A stretch of 21,387 bases of DNA from Deltaproteobacteria bacterium UBA5799. Lineage in GTDB: Bacteria; Desulfobacterota; GWC2-55-46. Under the pieces are notes generated by a model. It was not told the origin of the DNA. It searched no databases and saw nothing but the letters and a program-made list of their open reading frames with translations. Numbering within the stretch: position 1 is the stretch's first letter; every line of letters begins with the position of its first letter. Location: NCBI GenBank assembly GCA_002418185.1, contig DIDN01000087.1, positions 7,991 through 29,377 of the forward strand. The letters run 5' to 3'. The translations under genes and the position numbers were made by a program. Of the stretch, positions 1-6,141 are shown piece after piece.

Positions 1-54
1 CCCGTAAGGGCCCTGCCATTATTTCAGCGCCTGCCATTACGCGTGAATTTTAGA

Positions 55-83
55 TTGACAGTAAATTGCCGGAGTGTTATTTA
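55..83 (+). promoter_or_regulatory. Putative sigma70 promoter of the tRNA-Ala gene
   Basis: A perfect -35 hexamer TTGACA (55-60) is followed after 17 bp by a weak -10 TATTTA (78-83) within an AT-rich stretch. Transcription would start about 20 bp before the tRNA. The -35 match and position are seen directly. Use as the tRNA promoter is inferred. Confidence 0.45.
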
Positions 84-113
84 TATATATCCCTTTCGAG
101 GAAACAGGATATC

Positions 114-189
114 GGGGCAGTAGCTCAGCTGGGAGAGCGCAAGGCTGGCAGTCTTGAGGTCAGGGGTTCGATCCCCCTCTGCTCCACCA
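114..189 (+). tRNA. tRNA-Ala (anticodon GGC)
   Basis: A complete 76-nt cloverleaf can be folded by eye. The acceptor stem is GGGGCAG/CTGCTCC (114-120/179-185), the D arm GCTC/GAGC, the anticodon stem CAAGG/TCTTG with loop CTGGCAG (145-151, anticodon GGC), and the T arm AGGGG-TTCGATC-CCCCT. The discriminator is A186 and CCA is encoded at 187-189. The acceptor stem has the G3-U70 wobble pair, the known alanine identity element, which agrees with the anticodon reading GCC/GCU codons. A strong terminator follows 11 nt downstream, so it appears to be a single-gene unit. No duplicated 3' end or integrase was seen, so there is no sign of use as an integration site. Confidence 0.97.
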
Positions 190-199
190 GGAAAATCAA

Positions 200-233
200 G
201 GGGGGCTACGCATTGAGCGTAGCCCCCCTTTTT
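200..233 (+). terminator. Rho-independent terminator of the tRNA-Ala unit
   Basis: A perfect 12-bp stem (200-211 with 217-228, GGGGGGCTACGC/GCGTAGCCCCCC) has a 5-nt loop and is followed directly by five T (229-233). It starts 11 nt after the tRNA CCA end and should end the tRNA transcript. Confidence 0.93.
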
Positions 234-325
234 GTTTCAGAAGATTGCCAATCCGCCTGTGGGCTGACGCGGAGCATGTGTTTTTCAAAAATGCCGCAAT
301 TCGCTTCCGGCCATTTTCAAATCGA

Positions 326-354
326 TAGACTTCCATCAAGGTTTCTGTTATATT
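326..354 (+). promoter_or_regulatory. Putative extended -10 promoter for the beta-helix operon
   Basis: TAGACT (326-331, four of six -35 matches) lies 17 bp before TATATT (349-354, five of six). TG at 346-347 gives an extended -10 element. The predicted start near 361 leaves a leader of about 65 nt before the gene at 428. The rest of the gap 234-427 shows only a small inverted repeat, CTGCC-CA-GGCAG, near 390. Confidence 0.45.
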
Positions 355-427
355 CCGAGTATATAGGCATGACTATTCACGTAGACGGCCTGCCCAGGCA
401 GACGGCGGGCGGTCTTTTCTGGCGGAT

Positions 428-1243
428 ATGAGCAAACATCTTCCTGCTTTGGTTCTGGCATTCCTGCTTTTTGCGCCGGCCTGCCTTCAGGCCGCCATCC
501 TCCATGTCCCTGGCGACTACAAATCCATCCAGGAGGCCGTGGACGCAGCAGCGCCTTCCGACACCGTGGTCGTCGGCGACGGCATCTACATCGAGAACGT
601 CGTCATAGGGAAGCCCCTCAACCTCGGGTCTGAAAACGGCCCTTCAGCCGTGCTTGTCCAGGCGGAGGACCCTGAACTGCCGGCGATAACGGTATCCGAT
701 ACGTCGGATGTCAAGGTCGCCGGGGTCTCGGCCACCGGCTCTGAAGCCGCCGGCATACTCGTCTCCGGGTCGTCCGATGTGTCAGTGACCGGGAACGTCT
801 TCACCAAGAACGGGACCGGGATAATGCTCTCCGGCACGAGCCGCTCTGTCGTGAGCGGGAACGTATCCAGCTCGAACTCGCAGTACGGCCTTTACATGGA
901 GAAATCCGACGACAACATGGTGGGGTCGAACAGCTCGACCCTCAACAAGGACAAGGGTTTCTTCATAAGCTACTCGCACAGGAACGAGATAACCGGGAAC
1001 GAGGTAAACCTGAACACGTGGGACGGGATCATGGTCTTTTCCTCGAACGACAACACGATATCCTGGAACAAGACCCTGAGGAACACATACGGCATAGTGG
1101 TAAGCGACTCCAGGGGGAACGAGCTGGTGGAGAACACGACCATCCCGAACCTGTTCCTGATACTCCCGATAGTGCTCATCTACCTGGGGATAGTCTCCTA
1201 CCTGGCTCAGAAGAACATCCTCAAGGCGGTTTACAAGGAATAG
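428..1243 (+). CDS. NosD-like right-handed beta-helix protein, secreted and C-terminally anchored
   Basis: This 271-residue protein starts with a Sec signal peptide (about residues 1-22, hydrophobic core LPALVLAFLLFAPA). A segment VPGDYKSIQEAVDAA...VVVGDG follows, typical of the first coil of NosD/pectate-lyase-like folds. Residues 95-235 are parallel beta-helix (PbH1/CASH) repeats with recurring GI-hydrophobic, N/S-rich turns such as NGTGIMLSGTS and TWDGIMVFSSNDN. One hydrophobic helix (about 242-260, LFLILPIVLIYLGIVSYLA) ends in a short Lys-rich tail, so the helix domain should face the periplasm. NosD proteins of this fold serve nitrous oxide reductase maturation, but no nos genes are present and it is shorter than classical NosD (about 400 residues), so NosD function should not be assumed. 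The start is ATG at 428 with only a weak purine-rich ribosome site. It is followed after 9 nt by the membrane protein at 1253, suggesting one transcript. Confidence 0.8.
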   Translation: MSKHLPALVLAFLLFAPACLQAAILHVPGDYKSIQEAVDAAAPSDTVVVGDGIYIENVVIGKPLNLGSENGPSAVLVQAEDPELPAITVSDTSDVKVAGVSATGSEAAGILVSGSSDVSVTGNVFTKNGTGIMLSGTSRSVVSGNVSSSNSQYGLYMEKSDDNMVGSNSSTLNKDKGFFISYSHRNEITGNEVNLNTWDGIMVFSSNDNTISWNKTLRNTYGIVVSDSRGNELVENTTIPNLFLILPIVLIYLGIVSYLAQKNILKAVYKE

Positions 1244-1252
1244 GGACATGAC

Positions 1253-1633
1253 ATGGAAGGCTTGTTAGAGCTCCTCAAGGCGTTCACGAACATCTCTACT
1301 CTTCTGGCCAGCATAGGAATGGTGCTCGCAACCACGAGCTTCATTAGCGGGCTCCAGATGGTGAAGGGCAAGGGCAGACTTGAGAGGAAGATTCACAAGG
1401 GGAATGGCTTCGTCTCGTTTGCCATAATCTTCGTGCTCGCGGTCATGTCCTTCGCCACCTTCGGCCTGAGCCTCTGGTCGCTCTTGGGCTGGACCCTGGC
1501 GTTTTTCATCATATTCCTCAAGCACAAGATAGTGCATGCCAAGAACCGAAGGGCCTTCAAGTACGTGAGCTGGCTCGGCGCCTCGCTCATATGCATGTGG
1601 CTCTACGTGGTCTATATACACATACCGCTCTAA
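1253..1633 (+). CDS. Small four-helix membrane protein with conserved-looking histidines, function unknown
   Basis: The 126-residue product has four predicted membrane helices (about 12-34, 52-70, 73-89, 104-122) and basic loops (KGKGRLERKIHKG and KHKIVHAKNRR). Histidines H48, H91 and H95 lie at membrane borders. This pattern recalls small b-type heme membrane proteins (cytochrome b561/DUF420-like), but I cannot assign a family from sequence alone. It begins 9 nt after the beta-helix gene with a weak AGGGA site upstream, so the two are probably translated from one mRNA. The upstream partner exposes a beta-helix to the periplasm, so this protein could be its membrane partner. That is context-based inference only. 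Confidence 0.75.
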   Translation: MEGLLELLKAFTNISTLLASIGMVLATTSFISGLQMVKGKGRLERKIHKGNGFVSFAIIFVLAVMSFATFGLSLWSLLGWTLAFFIIFLKHKIVHAKNRRAFKYVSWLGASLICMWLYVVYIHIPL

Positions 1634-1644
1634 GCTGTCTCCAA

Positions 1645-1675
1645 TAAAAAAGGCCGCGAGTTCTACTCGCGGCCT
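1645..1675 (-). terminator. Terminator for the leftward hemerythrin operon
   Basis: A perfect 10-bp stem AGGCCGCGAG/CTCGCGGCCT (1651-1660/1666-1675) has a 5-nt loop. On the minus strand it is followed by six T (1650-1645). It lies about 160 nt beyond the hemerythrin stop. On the plus strand it is a hairpin without a T-run, 17 nt after the membrane protein stop. Confidence 0.8.
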
Positions 1676-1702
1676 GAAGCTGCCATGTTAGCCGATGTCA
1701 AT

Positions 1703-1723
1703 CTCTAAAAATTAGAGTTTTTT
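1703..1723 (+). terminator. Terminator for the rightward beta-helix operon
   Basis: A short stem CTCTAA/TTAGAG (1703-1708/1712-1717) with a 3-nt loop is followed by six T (1718-1723). The stem is weak and AT-rich, but the position 70 nt after the plus-strand gene and the T-run fit an intrinsic terminator. The remaining gap to 1836 is AT-rich and shows no gene. Confidence 0.5.
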
Positions 1724-1836
1724 CCCGCAATCAAGTAAGGCCGGAAATAAAAAGCGGAGCATATATGATAATATGTGAGCATTTTTATTCACGGCCTGAC
1801 ACAGAGTCCGGGGAAAAGATCAATTTTCAAGGGTTG

Positions 1837-2649
1837 TCAGTGGCTGCAGCAGGTATCGCACCCCGCCTCCCTCACCACCGAGACCTGTTCGTCGTACTGG
1901 GCCTGTATTGCGACCCTCTTCGGGTTCGCCTTCCTGACCCCGGCCTCTTCCCGCACGAACTTCCTCTCCACCTCGCGCATGGCTAGGGTGATCTTTAGCC
2001 TTATCTCGTCGTTAAGGCACTTGTCGACGATCTCGAAGAACTCCTGGTCCTCTTTCCTTATGTGACCCCTGAGGCTCACTATCACGGAGTCGATGATCCC
2101 GTCGTTCAGCTCGTTTATCTCGAGCGCCTCCCTGAAGTTATGGAGGAGCGATATAATCTCCCTGTGCTCCTCCTTGATTATGTCCACCAGCGTTTCGCCG
2201 AAGGGCAGGAGCCCCTTGCTCATGGTGAAGAGGACCTCCTCCTCCTTGATGCCTGAGTGGAGGACCAGGTCGTTCTCAAGCTCCTTCGTGGACACCCAGA
2301 GGGCGTCCAGGTCGCGTTTCTTTATGTGCTCCTCGACCTTTTCGAGGCTCCTGTTTATGGCCTTGTGCTCATCGACAAGGATAAGGAGCGGGTTATCCGA
2401 GGGGTCCAGGGCCGACGGGGCCTCCTCTATCGGCCCCTCTCCGAGCCTCTGGAGCCTTACGACCTTGAACGGCTGTGAAAAACCCATCCTGCAGGCGCCC
2501 CTGGGGCTCCTGAATATGCCCTCCTCGGGGAAGGCGGCTGAAAGCTCCTTGAAGAGGTCCTCTTCAATGCTTATGATGCCCTCCCTGCAGTTCACGTAGC
2601 AGGACTTGTGCTGGCACTCGTATTTAATCTCGAATATCTGCGGATCCAT
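1837..2649 (-). CDS. Hemerythrin HHE-domain protein with N- and C-terminal cysteine clusters
   Basis: The 270-residue protein has a central hemerythrin-like four-helix bundle (about 86-212). Histidine positions suit a di-iron site: H95 in DEHKAINRSL, H131 in LVLHSGIKEEE, H162 in EEHREIISLL and H196 in RGHIRKEDQEF, with nearby glutamates. Such domains bind O2, NO or iron, or act as sensors and repair factors. The N-terminal 60 residues hold C12, H14, C17, C21 and C53, and the protein ends in CDTCCSH (C264, C267, C268). These could bind another metal or Fe-S centre, which is not usual for plain hemerythrins. No signal peptide is seen, so it should be cytoplasmic. The start is ATG at 2649 behind GGAGGT. 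It lies 35 nt after the DUF2299-like gene and is probably cotranscribed. A role in nitric oxide or oxygen stress next to nitrate respiration is plausible but inferred. Confidence 0.85.
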   Translation of the reverse strand: MDPQIFEIKYECQHKSCYVNCREGIISIEEDLFKELSAAFPEEGIFRSPRGACRMGFSQPFKVVRLQRLGEGPIEEAPSALDPSDNPLLILVDEHKAINRSLEKVEEHIKKRDLDALWVSTKELENDLVLHSGIKEEEVLFTMSKGLLPFGETLVDIIKEEHREIISLLHNFREALEINELNDGIIDSVIVSLRGHIRKEDQEFFEIVDKCLNDEIRLKITLAMREVERKFVREEAGVRKANPKRVAIQAQYDEQVSVVREAGCDTCCSH

Positions 2650-2684
2650 ATGGACCTCCGGGTCTCGGGGAACCCCGTTCAGGC

Positions 2685-3191
2685 TCAGGCGTGCCCTACG
2701 TCGCCTTTTGTCGAGGGCATTACGGGCATTCCGAATTCGTCGTTGAACTTCGTAATGATGTAAAGAAGGGTCCTGTGGTTCAGCAAGAGCGCGTCATAGA
2801 GCTTGGACTTTGTGAGCGCGTCGTAGTAGAATTCGTAGGAGAACTGCACCTGTTTCGCCACGCCGGCCTCGTCTATGTTGAGGTCGTAGCTGTTCTGGAG
2901 GAAGAGGAGGTCCTTCCGTATCTCGCCGTAGAAGGCTTCCCTGTCGTTGGTGTTCATGCCCTTCAGCTTCTCCATGTGCTCGTTGGCTATGCTCACACCG
3001 TTCAGGACCACGATAAGTCCGGGGAACTCCTTGGGCTGGAGCACCCTCTGCTTCTTCATGGAGCCGAGCGGGTAGTCGATTTCAAAATGGAAAACGGCGT
3101 TCTCGTCTTTTATTTCCTTGACGTCGTGATGGTTTTCCTCGAGCCACTTCTTTATTTCTGCATTAGCCTGTTCCGGGGTGGTGATCTCCAT
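2685..3191 (-). CDS. DUF2299-like protein of unknown function
   Basis: This soluble 168-residue acidic protein has no signal peptide or membrane helix. It begins with a helix (TPEQANAEIKKWLEENHH), continues with beta-strand stretches (NAVFHFEIDYP, GLIVVLNGVSI) and ends in helices. This resembles the DUF2299 family of archaea and anaerobic bacteria, whose biochemical role is not known. The assignment is from memory of the family layout and is moderate. ATG 3191 is preceded by GAGGAGAG at good spacing. It is the first gene of a two-gene unit with the hemerythrin protein, behind a promoter-like pair at 3242-3271. Confidence 0.7.
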   Translation of the reverse strand: MEITTPEQANAEIKKWLEENHHDVKEIKDENAVFHFEIDYPLGSMKKQRVLQPKEFPGLIVVLNGVSIANEHMEKLKGMNTNDREAFYGEIRKDLLFLQNSYDLNIDEAGVAKQVQFSYEFYYDALTKSKLYDALLLNHRTLLYIITKFNDEFGMPVMPSTKGDVGHA

Positions 3192-3241
3192 TTACAACTC
3201 TCCTCAGCATTGATTTTTTCCCTGTTTTTTGGGTGTAACTT

Positions 3242-3271
3242 ATCTTACTACAACCCGAGCGGCCTTGTCCA
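3242..3271 (-). promoter_or_regulatory. Putative sigma70 promoter of the DUF2299-hemerythrin unit
   Basis: On the minus strand TGGACA (3271-3266, five of six) is separated by 18 bp from TAAGAT (3247-3242, four of six). The start would be about 45 nt before ATG 3191. Confidence 0.45.
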
Positions 3272-3388
3272 TACTAAACGGCAAATCCCGGGAATTAAAG
3301 GAAAATCGTCCACAGGGGGTGCAGGCCGGCATATGCCCGGGCCGCGTCCGTACAAAGAGGCTGGGCATGAACGAAGCCCCGCTATTCC

Positions 3389-3419
3389 CTCCCGGCCCCT
3401 CTGAAAGTGGGGCCGGGAG
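3389..3419. repeat. Strong GC-rich hairpin, possible terminator without T-tract
   Basis: CTCCCGGCCCC (3389-3399) pairs perfectly with GGGGCCGGGAG (3409-3419) around a 9-nt loop. It sits 50 nt beyond the stop of the DUF2769 gene (minus strand) and about 115 bp ahead of the next promoter. No T-run follows on either strand, so termination would be Rho-assisted or weak. An 11-nt direct repeat AACGAAGCCCC (3370-3380 and 3433-3443) flanks it. Confidence 0.5.
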
Positions 3420-3469
3420 CATAACGAGTATAAACGAAGCCCCTGATTGAAGGCTTATAATTGCGTTGC

Positions 3470-3784
3470 TCAGTTCCCGTGGGCAGCCGCGCCCTCTATC
3501 TTGAGAGCCTGGCATACCTGTGAGCACCTGGTACAGTAAAAAGTATGGTTCAGCTCGTATTCCTTGTATACCGGGCATGTGTTGCAGATGCAGTCCTTTT
3601 CGGCCTTGATGTTGTCGCTTGTGCCTATCGAGGGGAAACAGTACCCGGTAAGCGCGTCTCCTGGAACGAAGGTGGGGCAACTCGGGCATTTGCAGTTCTT
3701 GATGACGTAGGCCTGCTTGCGCTCGTATTCCTCCTTGTCGATATCCATCACCCCGAAACGGTCCAGCCTGTCGTACTTGCTCAT
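3470..3784 (-). CDS. DUF2769 family cysteine-rich protein
   Basis: The 104-residue protein has ten cysteines in three groups. Two are CxCxxC motifs (C31/C33/C36 and C65/C67/C70), with C49 between them, and the third is C84-xx-C87-xxx-C91. The text around them (KCPSCPTF...GYCFPSIGTS...CICNTCPVYKEYEL) matches my knowledge of DUF2769, a small family of methanogens and anaerobic bacteria with no settled function. The spacing suggests Fe-S or zinc binding. It has no signal peptide and is probably cytoplasmic. ATG 3784 follows AAACGGAGG with 5-nt spacing. It has its own near-consensus promoter (3830-3858) and a hairpin downstream, so it looks monocistronic and well expressed. Confidence 0.85.
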   Translation of the reverse strand: MSKYDRLDRFGVMDIDKEEYERKQAYVIKNCKCPSCPTFVPGDALTGYCFPSIGTSDNIKAEKDCICNTCPVYKEYELNHTFYCTRCSQVCQALKIEGAAAHGN

Positions 3785-3829
3785 GGAAACCTCCGTTTTT
3801 AAATTTTTAAGGAAAATGCATCCATTGGA

Positions 3830-3858
3830 ATTATATCGGAGCGACCCCGGGGCGTCAA
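3830..3858 (-). promoter_or_regulatory. Near-consensus sigma70 promoter of the DUF2769 gene
   Basis: On the minus strand TTGACG (3858-3853) is followed after exactly 17 bp by a perfect TATAAT (3835-3830). The spacer contains the palindrome CCCCGGGG. The start near 3823 leaves a leader of about 38 nt. Confidence 0.8.
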
Positions 3859-3979
3859 ACGGGCAAGACTGCTTGGAAAATCAGGCAAGGGCAGGATACG
3901 CCGCAGGAGGTCTCTTCGCTTCGAGGCAGGGCCTTTCCATGAGAATGCCCATTTTCAGTAAGAGCAGGTTGAAACCGGC

Positions 3980-4186
3980 TTACCAGAAGATTGTATAGAC
4001 GTTATAACCGATAAACGCAAGTCCGGCCACAAGGTTGATGCCCCTGGTCGACTCCGTGGGGTTACGCATGACAAGGGCGTCGAGCCTGAAGGCCTCCAGC
4101 GTCTTGTTGTTTATGAAGGTCGCCAGTATCAGGACGATGCCGTAAGCGATGCCTCCTATGGTCAACGCCATATCAAGAGAACCCAT
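3980..4186 (-). CDS. Small two-helix membrane protein, unknown
   Basis: This 68-residue product has two predicted helices (about 6-24, MALTIGGIAYGIVLILATF, and 49-66, GINLVAGLAFIGYNVYTI) joined by a charged segment with NKTLEAFRLDALVMRN. ATG 4186 is preceded by AGGAGGT with 7-nt spacing, one of the best ribosome sites in the window, which supports a real gene despite its size. It lies beyond the strong narK terminator at 4279-4313, so it needs its own promoter. TAAAAT about 30 nt upstream of the ribosome site could be a -10, but no good -35 was seen. Family not recognised. A link to nitrate respiration rests on position only. Confidence 0.7.
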   Translation of the reverse strand: MGSLDMALTIGGIAYGIVLILATFINNKTLEAFRLDALVMRNPTESTRGINLVAGLAFIGYNVYTIFW

Positions 4187-4278
4187 TCTGCTGACCTCCT
4201 GTTCCTTATGGTTCTTATTTTACCATATACAAAATGATGCAGGCATAGCGAAAATCAGGGTGCGTGGAAAAAGAGCAT

Positions 4279-4313
4279 AAAAAAACATGGGGGAGGGCTT
4301 CCTCCCCCATGTT
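4279..4313 (-). terminator. Rho-independent terminator after narK
   Basis: A 13-bp perfect stem (4284-4296/4301-4313, core ACATGGGGGAGG) has a 4-nt loop and is followed on the minus strand by a seven-T run (4285-4279). It begins 64 nt beyond the narK stop. Confidence 0.95.
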
Positions 4314-4376
4314 GGATTGCAGCTTGCGGCCAGGTACGACCGCGGCGGAATTGAATTCTGCCGCCTGACCGGTGCT

Positions 4377-6020
4377 TTACTGCCCGCCGGTCCAGGACGA
4401 CTTGGCAGTGTCCCACCAGGTGCCGCCCTTGGTTCCCCAGTCGTGCCTCTCCGAGCCCTTCCTCGTATAATAGTACCAGTTAAGGAAGTTGGCGTAAGCG
4501 TAGTAAATCGCCGCGCCGGCAAAGAACGGTATGGCGCTCCCGGTCTTGGTAATGGACATACCGATGAGCGATGTGAATATGAACGGTCCGAAGGCCGCCC
4601 ATGCTCCGGTCCAGCCGAGCATCTGCGCTCCCTTTGCGGGCGAGTACGCGAAGACTATCGGGTACTGCCTGAAGGTCGCGGCGTTGTTTATGCCCGTCAT
4701 GAGGAATATCCAGAGCATTATGTAGACAAAAGCCGGGAACTGCTCAAGGCCGGTCGGCGTAAGGTAGCCGCCGAATATGAGGGCCACGCAGCCGATTATC
4801 TGGCCGATAAAGCACCAGAACATGCCCTTGCTGCCGCCTATCTTATCGAAGAGGCCGCCAAAAAGGGCGCGGGAAAGCCCGCCGATGAGCGGGCCGAAAA
4901 AGGCGTACTTGAGCGGGTCCGGGGCTCCGTCAAAGCCGCCGTAAATGACTTGTATCATTATGGGGAACGCGGCAGCGAAGCCGGAGAATGAACCGAATGA
5001 GCCTATGTAGGTTATGGTGCAGTTCCATGTATGCGTAAGAGCCCTGTTTTTGCGGCTCAGTATCTCGAACTGCTTGGCAAAGTTGCCTCCCTTGAACCCG
5101 AGGGCCGCCGGGTCGATCGATTTCAGGAATATGACGCTCAAGATAAAGGCGACTATAAGGAACGGCACGTACCAGAACGCGGCGTTCTGGACCCACATGT
5201 CCTTCTTTATGACCTTCTTGAGGGTCAGGTCGGTCACGACACCCGCCTCGTTCCTCTTTATGTCTACCTGCATGTTCCTGGTGGCATCGGTCTCCTGGAC
5301 CACTACGTCGCTGACCAACCCGCTTTCGTTCTTTGTCACCAGCACCGCGCTCGCAAAGACCGGGTTTTTATAGACGATGTCGGTCACCACTCCAGAATCG
5401 TCCTTTGTGACAGCGACGTCCTTGATTATGTCGATCTTGGTAAAGAGCTGCGGTGCGCCATAGGCGCCGCCGACCAGGGAGAAACCCACTATCCAGGGGG
5501 TCACGAACTGGACGACGCTCACGCCGAAGTTGCCGATGCCTGCCTGTATGCCCAGCGCGAGGCCCTGGAGCCTCTTAGGGAAGAAGATGCTGGTCGAGGG
5601 CATGTACGAGGAGAAGTCGCCGCCGCCCATGCCGCTCAGGAAGCCGATTATCATGAAGGTGGACCACGAGGTGTTGAGGTCCTGGACCGCAAAGCCGAGC
5701 CATACCATAGGTAAAAGCTTTATTATGGTTGCGATGCTGACGACGGGTCTTGTACCAAGGACGGGAATGAAGTATGAGTGGATCAGCCTCAATATGCCGG
5801 AGGCGAGCCCCGGTATCGCGGCGAGCCAGAAGCGTTCCATTATCGTGAACTCGAATCCTATGTTCGGAAGGCGCACGACAACGGCGCTCATGACAAACCA
5901 CGTTGCGAACGAAAAAATGAGCGAAAATGTCGTTATGCCGCAGGTGGTCCATCCTATCTTGCTGCCTGTTTCTCGCCAGAATTGTTCGTTTTCCGGCTCC
6001 CATCTTGCTATCTTCGACAT
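4377..6020 (-). CDS. narK: NarK nitrate/nitrite transporter with a repeat-bearing periplasmic insertion
   Basis: This 547-residue major facilitator (NNP family) moves nitrate in and/or nitrite out across the inner membrane. The nitrate signature is clear: GMGGGDFSSYM (130-140), FFPKRLQGLALG (146-157) and AGIGNFGVS (160-168). The second signature is the NarK-type GINNAATFRQ (443-452). R78 (TM2) and R384 (TM8) match the positions of the two substrate arginines of E. coli NarK. Twelve helices are predicted. It exceeds usual NarK length because of an insertion (about 190-278) between TM5 and TM6, on the periplasmic side, that carries three copies of a T/K-rich G-V-V-T-D motif centred on G210, G234 and G260. 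ATG 6020 follows AAAGGAG at 7 nt. A strong terminator separates it from narI, so it needs read-through or its own promoter. CATAAT near 6070 is a possible -10. Confidence 0.95.
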   Translation of the reverse strand: MSKIARWEPENEQFWRETGSKIGWTTCGITTFSLIFSFATWFVMSAVVVRLPNIGFEFTIMERFWLAAIPGLASGILRLIHSYFIPVLGTRPVVSIATIIKLLPMVWLGFAVQDLNTSWSTFMIIGFLSGMGGGDFSSYMPSTSIFFPKRLQGLALGIQAGIGNFGVSVVQFVTPWIVGFSLVGGAYGAPQLFTKIDIIKDVAVTKDDSGVVTDIVYKNPVFASAVLVTKNESGLVSDVVVQETDATRNMQVDIKRNEAGVVTDLTLKKVIKKDMWVQNAAFWYVPFLIVAFILSVIFLKSIDPAALGFKGGNFAKQFEILSRKNRALTHTWNCTITYIGSFGSFSGFAAAFPIMIQVIYGGFDGAPDPLKYAFFGPLIGGLSRALFGGLFDKIGGSKGMFWCFIGQIIGCVALIFGGYLTPTGLEQFPAFVYIMLWIFLMTGINNAATFRQYPIVFAYSPAKGAQMLGWTGAWAAFGPFIFTSLIGMSITKTGSAIPFFAGAAIYYAYANFLNWYYYTRKGSERHDWGTKGGTWWDTAKSSWTGGQ

Positions 6021-6101
6021 GCAGATTCTCCTTTATCGAATTTCAGAACAAAAGAAGCGCATCGGAAAAGTATTATGAGAAGTGCTTGCGCGGGCTTTCC
6101 T

Positions 6102-6134
6102 AAAAAAAGCGGGCGGGCATCTCTGCCCGCCCGC
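6102..6134 (-). terminator. Strong terminator between narI and narK
   Basis: An 11-bp stem (6109-6119/6124-6134, GCGGGCGGGCA/TGCCCGCCCGC) is closed by a GAGA (GNRA) tetraloop on the minus strand and followed by seven T (6108-6102). It starts 7 nt after the narI stop, so it should end most narGHJI transcripts. Confidence 0.95.
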
Positions 6135-6141
6135 CCCGATG

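Noticed and set aside
1..113. Direct repeat CCTGCCATTA at 12-21 and 30-39
   Set aside because: Ten bases only, two copies, no associated structure; nothing else is seen before the tRNA promoter.
114..189. tRNA gene as an integration site for a mobile element
   Set aside because: No integrase and no second copy of the tRNA 3' end are present in the window.
66..431. Open frame through the tRNA region
   Set aside because: It covers the tRNA-Ala and its terminator and has no ribosome site or protein-like composition.
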